NCBI GenBank assembly: GCA_937905915.1
Contig: CALCVR010000025.1
Span: 1 to 7,774 of the forward strand
Origin: an uncultured Eubacteriaceae bacterium
Lineage (GTDB): Bacteria; Bacillota; Clostridia; Oscillospirales; Acutalibacteraceae
Direction: 5' to 3'
Length of the DNA: 7,774 bases
The translations under genes and the position numbers were made by a program. Below the pieces are notes generated by a model that worked only from the letters and a program-made list of their open reading frames with translations, had not been told where the DNA came from and made no database searches. Shown piece by piece: positions 1 through 6,760 of the stretch (position 1 is its first letter; every line of letters begins with the position of its first letter).

Positions 1-1450
1 GTGCTTTGCGCTCGTCCTTCAGCACCGAGCGGATGGAACCCACAGCGCGTTTACGGTTGCGGTTGATTTCAATAATGCGGAATTTTACCTTTTTACGCAG
101 CAAATCTTCCAGCGGCTCACCGCGGGACATGGTAGCCTGGGAAGCGGGGATAAACACCTTCACATTGTTGCACACAGCCAGCAGGCCGCCCTTGATGATT
201 TCGGTGACAGTGCCTTCCATAATGGTGCCGTTTTCGCTGGCGTCAACGATCTCTTCCCAACCCTTGGCAGCGTCGAGACGGCGTTTGGACAGCATGATAG
301 TGCCTTCCTGATCGTTGGTGCGCATAATGAGCAGCTCGATTTCATCGCCCACCTTGACGATGTCCTCAGGTTTGGCATTGGGATCGCTAGTCAGCTCGCT
401 GAGCGGCACATAGCCGGCCTGCTTGCGGCCCACGTCCACCTGGATCTCATTGGGAGCGATGCTCACAACAACACCCTTGACCTTTTCTCCTGTATTTAAA
501 TTTTTGAGGGATGCTTCCAGTGCTTCCTCAAACGTCATTTCGTCAAAGGATTTCTGGGGAGCCTCCTGTTCCACAGGTTCTTGTTTCTCCATTTCATTGT
601 TTACGATTTCCGACATGGCCTGAAGTACCTCCTTTATGATGCTGGCGGGCGTGGATGCGCCTGCCGTAACGCCAATAGATCCTGCTCGCCTGACCTGCTG
701 CACAGGAAGCTCGCTTGCTTCTTCAATCAGCACGGTCTCGCAGTGGGCGGCGCAGACGCTGCGGAGTTTTTCGGTATTGGAGCTTTGGCGGCCTCCGACG
801 ATAATCATCAGATCGGATTGGGCAGCCAATTGCTCTGCCTCCATTTGCCGAGTGCCCGTAGCATTACATATTGTATCAAAAATCACGGCGTTTGTATATA
901 CCTTTTTTGCGCCTTCCAGACACTTTTTCCATTCTTTCAACGAAAAAGTGGTCTGTGCGACAATCGAAACCCCTTTTTTGCCAAATTCTGGATGGCTTTT
1001 TACCAATTCAAAGAACTGTCCGGCGTCGCGGAATACATACGATTCCCCTTTGCAATGGCCCCGGACGCCCTGGACTTCCGGATGATTTTCATCCCCTGCG
1101 ATGAGGATCACTTCCCCCATCCCCGACCTCTCGGCTACAATGTGATGGATCTTAGCTACAAAGGGACAGGTAGCGTCCGCAAAGTCAAGGCCTCGTTTTT
1201 GAATGGCGTCGTACACTGGTTTTCCCACTCCATGAGAGCGGATAACCACCATGTATCCCTCCGGCACCTCGTCCACACTGCCGGCAATGCATACCCCTCT
1301 GGCCTCCAGATCCTTAACCACATGGTCGTTGTGGATAATGGGCCCTAAAGTACACACCTTTTTTCCTTCGTCCAGCAGCTGGTAAACCAAGTCCACCGCC
1401 CGGGTGACGCCAAAACAGAATCCGGCCGATTTTGCCACCGTCACGCTCAT
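1..1450 (-). CDS. ispH: IspH (HMBPP reductase) fused to S1 RNA-binding domains, partial at the 3' end
   Basis: The frame opens with ATG at 1450 and runs without a stop to base 1, giving 483 residues and continuing outside the window. Residues 1-278 are a complete IspH, the 4Fe-4S enzyme that makes IPP and DMAPP in the last step of the MEP pathway. Cluster cysteines are C12, C95 and C195 (TICNAT). Other active-site residues are H40, H73 (RSHGV), H123-P-E125, T167, S223-S224-N225 and S266 (GAST). Residues 279-318 form an acidic linker. A full S1 domain spans about 319-390, and a second starts near 406 and is still running at the edge. This matches the bifunctional IspH/S1 proteins annotated in Clostridia. 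The start overlaps the plsC stop (ATGA), with GGAG 8 bases upstream. The number of further S1 domains cannot be seen. An internal ribosome binding site at the junction is listed separately. Confidence 0.95.
   Translation of the reverse strand, partial: MSVTVAKSAGFCFGVTRAVDLVYQLLDEGKKVCTLGPIIHNDHVVKDLEARGVCIAGSVDEVPEGYMVVIRSHGVGKPVYDAIQKRGLDFADATCPFVAKIHHIVAERSGMGEVILIAGDENHPEVQGVRGHCKGESYVFRDAGQFFELVKSHPEFGKKGVSIVAQTTFSLKEWKKCLEGAKKVYTNAVIFDTICNATGTRQMEAEQLAAQSDLMIIVGGRQSSNTEKLRSVCAAHCETVLIEEASELPVQQVRRAGSIGVTAGASTPASIIKEVLQAMSEIVNNEMEKQEPVEQEAPQKSFDEMTFEEALEASLKNLNTGEKVKGVVVSIAPNEIQVDVGRKQAGYVPLSELTSDPNAKPEDIVKVGDEIELLIMRTNDQEGTIMLSKRRLDAAKGWEEIVDASENGTIMEGTVTEIIKGGLLAVCNNVKVFIPASQATMSRGEPLEDLLRKKVKFRIIEINRNRKRAVGSIRSVLKDERKA
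614..635 (-). promoter_or_regulatory. Possible internal ribosome binding site and ATG at the IspH/S1 junction
   Basis: Inside the fused frame, AAAGGAGGT (635-627) precedes an in-frame ATG at 616-614, with about 10 bases between. The ATG is codon 279, exactly after the IspH domain and before the S1 linker, where a stand-alone S1 protein would start. Initiation here could give a separate S1 product besides the fusion. The caveat is that Lys-Glu-Val near the IspH C-terminus naturally writes AAG-GAG-GTN, so the match may be a by-product of coding. The second position would then be fortuitous. Confidence 0.4.
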
Positions 1451-2043
1451 ACGCCCATCTCCAGCAGCTCATCCACCTTATCCATCAGCTGGCGGGTGAC
1501 CGCTCGCATCTCGGCGCCGGTGCCGTTGACCATCCCCAAGTCGGCCGGCATGACCGGCTTTCCAAACCGGACGCTTACCCGGCAAAAGGGCCTCAGCTTC
1601 TTTCCAAAACAGACAGCCGCCGGCAGGATGGGGACGTTCTCCTTGGCAGCGATCATAACGGCCCCTGCCTTAAACTTTAAAAGTTTGCCGTCTTTGGAAC
1701 GGGTCCCTTCCGGGAACATCCCTAAGATCTCGCCGTCTTTTAGGAGCTGATAAGCGGTATTCATCGTATCGGCCCCGGCGTGCTGGCGGTTGACGGGGAA
1801 TGCCCCGATAGCCTTAATTAGTTTCCCAAACAGGCCGTGGAACAGTTCTTCCTTGGCCATATAATGGATCACCCGTTTATTACAGCCGATGGCCAGCGCC
1901 ACCGGATCAAAATAGGTGCGGTGATTGCAGCACAGCAACACCCCGCCCTCTTTGGGGATGTTCTCAAATCCATAAAACTTCATGCGGAACAGGAAGCGAA
2001 GCAAGGGCCTCGCCACCGGCACCGCCCACATATAGGCGCTCAT
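1447..2043 (-). CDS. plsC: 1-acyl-sn-glycerol-3-phosphate acyltransferase (PlsC/LPLAT family)
   Basis: The 198-residue protein has the PlsC/LPLAT blocks in order. The catalytic NHRTYFD motif is at 40-46 (N40, H41, D46). Block II GAFPVNR is at 80-86, the phosphate-binding FPEGTRS is at 110-116, and block IV VPILPA starts at 137. The family transfers an acyl group to the sn-2 position of lysophosphatidic acid to form phosphatidic acid at the inner face of the membrane. Length is typical of short bacterial members. There is no clear transmembrane helix; a hydrophobic and basic N-terminus (about 8-22) may hold it to the membrane. The ATG at 2043 overlaps the cmk stop as ATGA and has AAGGAG 8 bases upstream. 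The stop overlaps the ispH start in the same way. Acyl-donor preference (acyl-CoA or acyl-ACP) cannot be read from the sequence. Confidence 0.93.
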   Translation of the reverse strand: MSAYMWAVPVARPLLRFLFRMKFYGFENIPKEGGVLLCCNHRTYFDPVALAIGCNKRVIHYMAKEELFHGLFGKLIKAIGAFPVNRQHAGADTMNTAYQLLKDGEILGMFPEGTRSKDGKLLKFKAGAVMIAAKENVPILPAAVCFGKKLRPFCRVSVRFGKPVMPADLGMVNGTGAEMRAVTRQLMDKVDELLEMGV

Positions 2044-2705
2044 GCCAAACGCTCCTTAATCAAATTGGTGAGGATATTCACCGACTGCTCAAACTCGTTG
2101 CCGGTGGTATCCACAACGACGGCATCCTCCGCTGGTTTCAGCGGCGCCACCGCCCGATGGGAATCGTTGTAATCCCGCTGACGCATATCCTCCAGCACAT
2201 CCTCATACCGGACGTCCTGCCCTTTTTCCACCAGCTCTTCATACCGGCGGCGGGCCCGTTCCTCCGGGGACGCAGTGAGAAAAATCTTGACCTGGGCCCA
2301 GGGCAGCACCTTTGTGCCGATGTCCCGGCCGTCCATGATCACATCATGAGTCTTAGCCATATCCTGCTGCAAGGAAAACAGAAAATCCCGCACCGGCGGC
2401 ATGGCCGACACCGCCGACGCCGCCATGGATACCTCCGGCGTCCGGATACAGCCCGACACATTCTCCCCATTGAGAAGCACCTGCTGTTCCCCATCCGCAA
2501 AGGCTAGCTCCACCTTGATGCTGGGAAGAAGCCCTACAACAGCCCTCTCGTCCTTGGGATCCAAGCCGTCACGCAGGGCGGCGTATCCGATGGTGCGGTA
2601 CAATGCGCCGGTATCCACGTAAATATATCCTAAATTGGCCGCCACTTTCCGGGCGATGGAACTTTTTCCGGCCCCGGCCGGGCCGTCAATGGCAATGGCA
2701 ATCAT
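2040..2705 (-). CDS. cmk: Cytidylate kinase (CMP/dCMP kinase)
   Basis: The 221-residue protein has the usual length and all the landmarks of bacterial Cmk, which phosphorylates CMP and dCMP with ATP in the cytoplasm. The P-loop GPAGAGKSS is at 8-16. DTGALYR (31-37) lies in the nucleotide-monophosphate site and DGRDIGT is at 125-131. The arginine-rich lid segment RRRYEEL is at 152-158. The C-terminal signature has RDYNDSHR (177-184) followed by PL and DAVVVDTT. The ATG at 2705 overlaps the preceding flavoprotein stop (ATGA) and follows GGGGAGG with about 10 bases between. The chain cmk-plsC-ispH-S1 is a familiar Clostridia arrangement. In other bacteria cmk lies next to rpsA, so its link with an S1 protein is widespread. 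Confidence 0.97.
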   Translation of the reverse strand: MIAIAIDGPAGAGKSSIARKVAANLGYIYVDTGALYRTIGYAALRDGLDPKDERAVVGLLPSIKVELAFADGEQQVLLNGENVSGCIRTPEVSMAASAVSAMPPVRDFLFSLQQDMAKTHDVIMDGRDIGTKVLPWAQVKIFLTASPEERARRRYEELVEKGQDVRYEDVLEDMRQRDYNDSHRAVAPLKPAEDAVVVDTTGNEFEQSVNILTNLIKERLA

Positions 2706-3955
2706 GGTAATAAAACCTCCCCGATGGCCTGCGCTGCGGCATAGGCCGTGGAAAATGCAATCTGCAAATTAAAGCCGCCAGTATAAGCGTCCAGATCCAG
2801 CACCTCGCCGGCGAAATACAGCCCCTTCACAAGCTTGGACTCCATGGTCTTGGGGCTGACCTCCTTGAGGGACACGCCGCCCGAAGTGACGATAGCTTCC
2901 TCGATGGGACGGAACCCCTGGATGGTAGCCGTCAAATGCTTGACCGTCCGGCAGAGGGCCTGGCGCTCCTCCCTGGTAATCTGGTTGATCTTGCGATGCC
3001 CCGGCACGCGGCTTTTTTCTATGATAACAGGAATGATGCTTCGAGGCAAGAGATCCCCCAGGGAATTACTGAGATCCCGGTTTTGATATTTTAAGAAATC
3101 CCGTTGGACACGGGCGTCCAACTGCTCCATACTGAGAGCCGGTTTAAAATCGATGGCCACTTCATAGCGTCCCGCGTTCATGGGACGCATGTGGGCGCTG
3201 GCGCTAAGAACCATAGGGCCTGACATGCCGTAATGGGTGAACAGCATCTCGCCAAAGTCGCTGTATACCTGTTTTTTCTTGACGGTATCGGTGATGGTCA
3301 ACGCCACATTTTTAAGGGACAGCCCCTGGGTCTCGGCACACCAAGCATCCCTGGCGACCAGCGGCGCCAAGGAGGGCGACAAAGCCGTCACGGTATGCCC
3401 CGCCTGTTTTGCCAAGGTATAGCCGTCCCCAGTGGAGCCGGTGCGGGGATAGGATTTGCCGCCGGTACACACCACCACTGCTTTTGCCTGCCATGTGCGG
3501 CCGTCCTCGGTCTGGACGCCATTCAGCGTCCCATCCTCCCACATAAGATTCCGTACCCGCCCGGTTTCAACCCGGCATCCGCTTTGCTTTACAAACCGTT
3601 CCAACGCCGACACGATATCTGACGCTTTGTCCGACTGGGGGAATACCCTGGCGCCCCGTTCGGTTTTGAGGGGGACGCCCAGCTCTTCAAAAAAATTCAT
3701 GACATCCTGGGGGCCAAACCGGGAGAAAGCGCTGAACAAGAACCGTCCTCCCGACGGCACCGATTCAATGAGCCGGTCCATGCCGCAATTGTTGGTAACG
3801 TTGCAGCGTCCTTTTCCCGTAATCAGAAGCTTTTTGCCCAGCCGCTGGTTTCGCTCCATTAAAAGGGTGGAAAGGCCCTGCCGGGCGCACATTCCAGCCG
3901 CCATCAATCCGGCTGCGCCGCCTCCTACTACAATAACATCGGTTTTGTTTACCAT
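2702..3955 (-). CDS. HI0933/BaiN-like FAD-dependent oxidoreductase
   Basis: The 417-residue protein belongs to the HI0933/YhiN flavoprotein family, often annotated as BaiN-like or as aminoacetone-oxidase-type NAD(P)/FAD-dependent oxidoreductase. An N-terminal Rossmann strand-loop-helix VIVVGGGAAGLMAA (7-20) binds FAD, with the ribose-binding acidic residue at E35. The family motif GKGRCNVTN is at 47-55. The C-terminal FAD motif AGEVLDLDAYTGGFNLQ (382-398) closes the fold. The physiological substrate of most members is unknown. The name BaiN comes from a proposed role in bile-acid 7-alpha-dehydroxylation in a gut Clostridium, and nothing here supports that role. The ATG at 3955 has GGAG 8 bases upstream. 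The gene overlaps the rpiR-type gene by 7 bases (ATGGTAA) and the cmk start by 4, so it sits inside an operon. Confidence 0.9.
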   Translation of the reverse strand: MVNKTDVIVVGGGAAGLMAAGMCARQGLSTLLMERNQRLGKKLLITGKGRCNVTNNCGMDRLIESVPSGGRFLFSAFSRFGPQDVMNFFEELGVPLKTERGARVFPQSDKASDIVSALERFVKQSGCRVETGRVRNLMWEDGTLNGVQTEDGRTWQAKAVVVCTGGKSYPRTGSTGDGYTLAKQAGHTVTALSPSLAPLVARDAWCAETQGLSLKNVALTITDTVKKKQVYSDFGEMLFTHYGMSGPMVLSASAHMRPMNAGRYEVAIDFKPALSMEQLDARVQRDFLKYQNRDLSNSLGDLLPRSIIPVIIEKSRVPGHRKINQITREERQALCRTVKHLTATIQGFRPIEEAIVTSGGVSLKEVSPKTMESKLVKGLYFAGEVLDLDAYTGGFNLQIAFSTAYAAAQAIGEVLLP

Positions 3956-4818
3956 GTTTCACTCTCCGGCTTTTCATACACGTTATACTCTTCCCACAAA
4001 CGTTCCAGCTCGGTGAAGGTATCGTTGACCTGATCCTGCATCTGGATGCCCACCGCCGCGATCAAGGCGTTGATGAGGCTCAAGGGCGCCACCAGCGAAT
4101 CGGCGAAAGACACCATGTCGCTGCGGGCCAGCAGGACGCATCCAGCCTGCTGGGCCATAGGGGAAGCCATGCTGTCAGTGATGGCGATGACCTTAGCGCC
4201 CCGGTCGGTGGCAAATTGGGCGGCCTTGACCGCGCGGCGGGAATACCGCGGGAAACTGATGCCGATGAGCACATCCTCATGGCCGATGCGCAGCATCTGC
4301 TCAAAGATGGCGGTTTCGCTGCTGGTGACGACATGGATAACATTGTCAAACACCAGGCTGAAATAGTACCGCAAAAACACCGCCAACGCCTCGCTGCTGC
4401 CTACGCCAAAGATATAAATACACCGGGCATGGGTGATGAGTTCCACCGCTTGATTGAAATCCTGCCGGGAGGTCTCCTCCATAGTGGTTTTGATCTTCTC
4501 CACGTCCTGCTCCAGCACCCGGGCCAGCACATCGTCGCCGATGCGGTTGTTGCTGACCTCCATCCTCTGCAAAATGGTGAGCTTGGAGCGGATCATCTCC
4601 TGCATGGCCTTTTGGAGCTGGGGATATCCATCGTATCCAAGCTCGGTGGCAAAGCGTACCACGGTGGATTCGCTGACCCCCACCATCTGCCCCAATTTTG
4701 CAGCCGTCATGAAGGCGGCTTTGTCGTATTCTTCAATAATATAATGGGCAATGGATTTTTGCCCCTTGGAAAAGCTGGGCATTTGCTGCTTGATTTTGTC
4801 CAACAAATGGAGGTTCAT
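3949..4818 (-). CDS. RpiR/MurR-family transcriptional regulator (HTH plus SIS domain)
   Basis: The 289-residue protein has the RpiR/MurR architecture. The N-terminal helix-turn-helix lies around 34-66, with recognition-helix sequence SESTVVRFATELGYDGYPQLQ-like in the family pattern. A SIS sugar-phosphate isomerase fold spans about 126-256, with IFGVGSSEALA (136-146) and GISFPRYSRRAVKAA (186-200) as the phosphosugar-binding loops. Such regulators usually sense phosphorylated sugars or amino sugars, but no sugar gene is visible nearby, so ligand and targets are unknown. The ATG at 4818 is preceded by a modest GAAGGGATG ribosome binding site and by a good promoter. It is the first gene of the unit that runs through to ispH-S1. 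Autoregulation of that unit is an inference from position only. Confidence 0.92.
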   Translation of the reverse strand: MNLHLLDKIKQQMPSFSKGQKSIAHYIIEEYDKAAFMTAAKLGQMVGVSESTVVRFATELGYDGYPQLQKAMQEMIRSKLTILQRMEVSNNRIGDDVLARVLEQDVEKIKTTMEETSRQDFNQAVELITHARCIYIFGVGSSEALAVFLRYYFSLVFDNVIHVVTSSETAIFEQMLRIGHEDVLIGISFPRYSRRAVKAAQFATDRGAKVIAITDSMASPMAQQAGCVLLARSDMVSFADSLVAPLSLINALIAAVGIQMQDQVNDTFTELERLWEEYNVYEKPESETW

Positions 4819-4838
4819 ACTATCATCCCTTCCATTTT

Positions 4839-4867
4839 ATCTTACCGGAATCCCTAGAAGAAATCAA
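4839..4867 (-). promoter_or_regulatory. Sigma-A-type promoter upstream of the RpiR-family gene
   Basis: On the minus strand, TTGATT (4867-4862, 4 of 6 to the -35 consensus) and TAAGAT (4844-4839, 4 of 6 to the -10 consensus) are exactly 17 bases apart. The predicted start lies just downstream, giving a leader of roughly 10-15 bases before the ATG at 4818. It follows the terminator at 4912-4951, which is where a new transcription unit should begin. Confidence 0.6.
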
Positions 4868-4911
4868 GCTTCCCCTCCCTATTTTTTGAAAGTCCGCATT
4901 AAAATTCCTGC

Positions 4912-4951
4912 AAAAAACCGGCTCATTTCCATCTTTGGAAACAAGCCGGTT
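4912..4951 (-). terminator. Intrinsic terminator after the AI-2E-family gene
   Basis: On the minus strand AACCGGCT (4951-4944) pairs with AGCCGGTT (4923-4916). The stem continues through two G-U pairs and TTTCC/GGAAA, making about 15 base pairs around a 6-base loop (AAAGAT, 4936-4931). A run of six T (4917-4912) follows. It begins 4 bases after the stop codon at 4956. There is no T-tract on the plus strand side, so it acts in one direction. Confidence 0.9.
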
Positions 4952-4955
4952 CGAT

Positions 4956-6146
4956 TTAGCGATTTTTTCCCGATCCCCCTACCGATGCTTCTGTCACCGG
5001 CGTGAGATCCCCTTTTTTCTTGCGATGGCGATACAGATAAAAATCCCGCACGATCTGACGGATCACAGCCGCAAACGGCACCCCCAGCAAAATTCCCCAC
5101 AGTCCAAAGATCCCCCCTCCCAACGTCAAAGCACAGATCACCCAGAAGGGACTCATTCCCAGCTGATTGCCCAAGATCCTAGGGTTAATAATGTTGGCGT
5201 CGATCTGCTGGATAATCAAGAGCGTGATAGCGGTTGTAAGCGCTCCCCCCCATCCGCTGGAAAGGAAGGTGAGCCCCACCACCAACACCCCGCTGATGAT
5301 TGGCCCAAAGTAAGGAATAAGGTTAAACATTCCAAAGAGGAATCCCATGGCCATAGGGCTGGGAACACCAATAATGGCCAAGGCGATGGAGGACAAAATA
5401 CTGACCAATAAACTATCCAGAAACTGGCCAAAAAAATAGTGGTAGACGATGGCGTTGACGCGGCCGGAATAATCGCACATCAGCTGGATTTTCTCCCTAG
5501 AGATAAAAAGCGCTAGAAAGTTTTGCAAAACCGCCAGCAATGATTTGCGTTCCAGCAGCATATACACCGAAATAATGGCGCCAAAACAGATGTTGCCCAC
5601 CATGGACGTCACATCAATGACCCCTTGGGCATAGGGCTGCAAGTCGCTTAAATCGATGTTTTGGATCAGGTTGTCGGCCGACCATCCCTCCAGCAGCGCC
5701 GGGATGTTGATCAGCTGGAAGATGCCACCCCGCTCGTACAGGGATAAAGCAAAATTTTTAAGCTCATTGAGGTAGTCCGGGGCCTTCTCAATAAACCGGA
5801 TGACACTCTGCACAAGCGCTGGGATCAGCACAATGAGGATGAGAGCTAAAAAAAGCAGAAATACGGCATATACCACAAATACACTGACCGACAAAGACCG
5901 TTTGGCGATGAATTCTTTTCTGGACCGGCTGAATTTCCGCTCCAATAGATAGACCGGTTTATGAAGCAAATAGGCAAATACAAATCCCGCTACAAAGGGG
6001 GTCAGCAGTTTAAAGAAGAACCCAATCCAGCCAAACAGCATCCCTAAATTGTCGAAGGCCTTATACACCGCACCAACGGCTATCGCCACTAAAAACAGCT
6101 TAAGCCACCAGGAGTTTTTCCAAAATGTTTTGCGGTCGATCTTCAT
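4956..6146 (-). CDS. AI-2E-family (PF01594) integral membrane protein
   Basis: The 396-residue protein is strongly hydrophobic, with about seven or eight membrane segments. Helices lie near 15-35, 40-62 and 88-112. A soluble middle section (about 113-180) is followed by helices near 183-197, 235-262, 265-297, 300-316 and 332-368. Family hallmarks are NLIPYFGP (275-282) and QQIDANIINPRILG (313-326). The family takes its name from the E. coli AI-2 exporter TqsA, but members include Na+/H+ antiporters and sporulation membrane proteins, so AI-2 transport should not be assumed. The tail (373-396) is basic, then polar. The ATG at 6146 has GGGAGG 5 bases upstream. It lies 76 bases after the TspO gene and ends at a strong terminator, so it is the last gene of the sigG-side unit. 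Confidence 0.9.
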   Translation of the reverse strand: MKIDRKTFWKNSWWLKLFLVAIAVGAVYKAFDNLGMLFGWIGFFFKLLTPFVAGFVFAYLLHKPVYLLERKFSRSRKEFIAKRSLSVSVFVVYAVFLLFLALILIVLIPALVQSVIRFIEKAPDYLNELKNFALSLYERGGIFQLINIPALLEGWSADNLIQNIDLSDLQPYAQGVIDVTSMVGNICFGAIISVYMLLERKSLLAVLQNFLALFISREKIQLMCDYSGRVNAIVYHYFFGQFLDSLLVSILSSIALAIIGVPSPMAMGFLFGMFNLIPYFGPIISGVLVVGLTFLSSGWGGALTTAITLLIIQQIDANIINPRILGNQLGMSPFWVICALTLGGGIFGLWGILLGVPFAAVIRQIVRDFYLYRHRKKKGDLTPVTEASVGGSGKNR

Positions 6147-6156
6147 AAAGTCCTCC

Positions 6157-6222
6157 CTACCGCATAAAGGGTTCCGGATGCGGCATTTCTTTTGCGTCCA
6201 TGGCGCAGCAATCTGCGCTCAT
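6157..6222 (-). CDS. Possible 21-residue microprotein between tspO and the AI-2E-family gene
   Basis: An ATG directly abuts the tspO stop (TAA then ATG, same frame) and opens 21 codons ending in TAG at 6159-6157. The stop runs into the GGGAGG of the next gene. The peptide starts MSADCCAMDAKE and ends MPHPEPFMR. It fills nearly the whole 76-base gap. There is no clear Shine-Dalgarno, so it would depend on re-initiation after tspO, or on stop readthrough adding it to TspO. I do not recognise it, and such a short frame can arise by chance. Confidence 0.25.
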   Translation of the reverse strand: MSADCCAMDAKEMPHPEPFMR

Positions 6223-6708
6223 TTATCCATACAGGATGGCAATAAACAGATTCAGATAGGCTGCAAAGGTCAGCCAAATCCAGTACAAGGCCATAATGAT
6301 TCCCGCCCAGCGGTCTTGTTTCCAGAACCGGAAGGTCAATACTCCCACTAGGATCCAAAGCACTATCAAAATCAAAAAGGCAAGCCAGAAATTTTTCCAA
6401 AGGAAGAAGGAAATCGGCCACAGGAAATTAACCACCAGCTGGATGTAATACAGCCGAAGAGAGGTTTGTTTTCCTTCTCCTTCCGTCTGGTGGATGCGAT
6501 AAGCTGCAATCCCCATCAATAGATACAGGACTGTCCATACCAAGGGGAATACCGCTGCCGGCGGTGCAAAAGGCGGTTTCATGAGTCCGTTGTAAAAATC
6601 GGCGCTGCCTTGGATCAGCCAGCCTGCCAACGTCCCCACGGCGATGGGGATCAATAGGCTGATTAAAAATTTCGGCCAATCAATGTTCCATTGCTTTTGG
6701 TTTTGCAA
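6223..6708 (-). CDS. tspO: TspO/MBR-family tryptophan-rich sensory protein
   Basis: The 161-residue protein has five hydrophobic segments, about 13-33, 52-72, 84-104, 108-127 and 135-159, as in TspO/MBR proteins. The loop-1/TM2 signature KPPFAPPAAVFPLVWTVLY starts at 44, with QLVVNFLWPISFF (90-102) in TM3 and LTFAAYLN (146-153) in TM5. Family members bind tetrapyrroles or other ligands and are implicated in stress and porphyrin handling; the role here is unknown. The proline usually found before the TM5 tyrosine is leucine here (L141-Y142), and TM5 carries W143 and W145. The start is TTG at 6708: AGGAGG lies 8 bases upstream and no upstream ATG exists in frame. It lies 52 bases after the ylmC stop, with no terminator seen between. 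Confidence 0.93.
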   Translation of the reverse strand: MQNQKQWNIDWPKFLISLLIPIAVGTLAGWLIQGSADFYNGLMKPPFAPPAAVFPLVWTVLYLLMGIAAYRIHQTEGEGKQTSLRLYYIQLVVNFLWPISFFLWKNFWLAFLILIVLWILVGVLTFRFWKQDRWAGIIMALYWIWLTFAAYLNLFIAILYG

Positions 6709-6760
6709 AATAACCCCCTCCTATCTTCTCCATATGTAGGTGCCGGAACACAAATCTTGT

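Noticed and set aside
581..1348. A 255-codon plus-strand ORF
   Set aside because: It lies entirely antisense to the ispH domain, whose catalytic residues are intact. The translation resembles no family and is low-complexity in the way reverse-strand shadows are.
4216..4857. A 213-codon plus-strand ORF
   Set aside because: It is antisense to the RpiR-family gene, which has clear HTH and SIS motifs, and it runs over that gene's promoter. It has no recognisable domain.
4823..4867. A 14-codon TTG ORF after AGGGAGGGG, ahead of the RpiR-family gene
   Set aside because: It overlaps the predicted -35 and -10 elements, so it would not be on the transcript from that promoter. The purine run is likely coincidental.
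4956..6146. Reading the AI-2E-family protein as evidence of quorum sensing
   Set aside because: The family name is historical and covers several transport activities. No luxS, lsr or other signalling gene is in the window.
6143..6421. A 92-codon minus-strand ORF overlapping tspO
   Set aside because: It is a shifted frame of the well-supported tspO gene and has no ribosome binding site or recognisable motif.
6709..6760. Promoter-like TAGACA with a weak TACATA between ylmC and tspO
   Set aside because: Spacing is 19 bases and the -10 matches only 3 of 6 positions, which is too weak to call.
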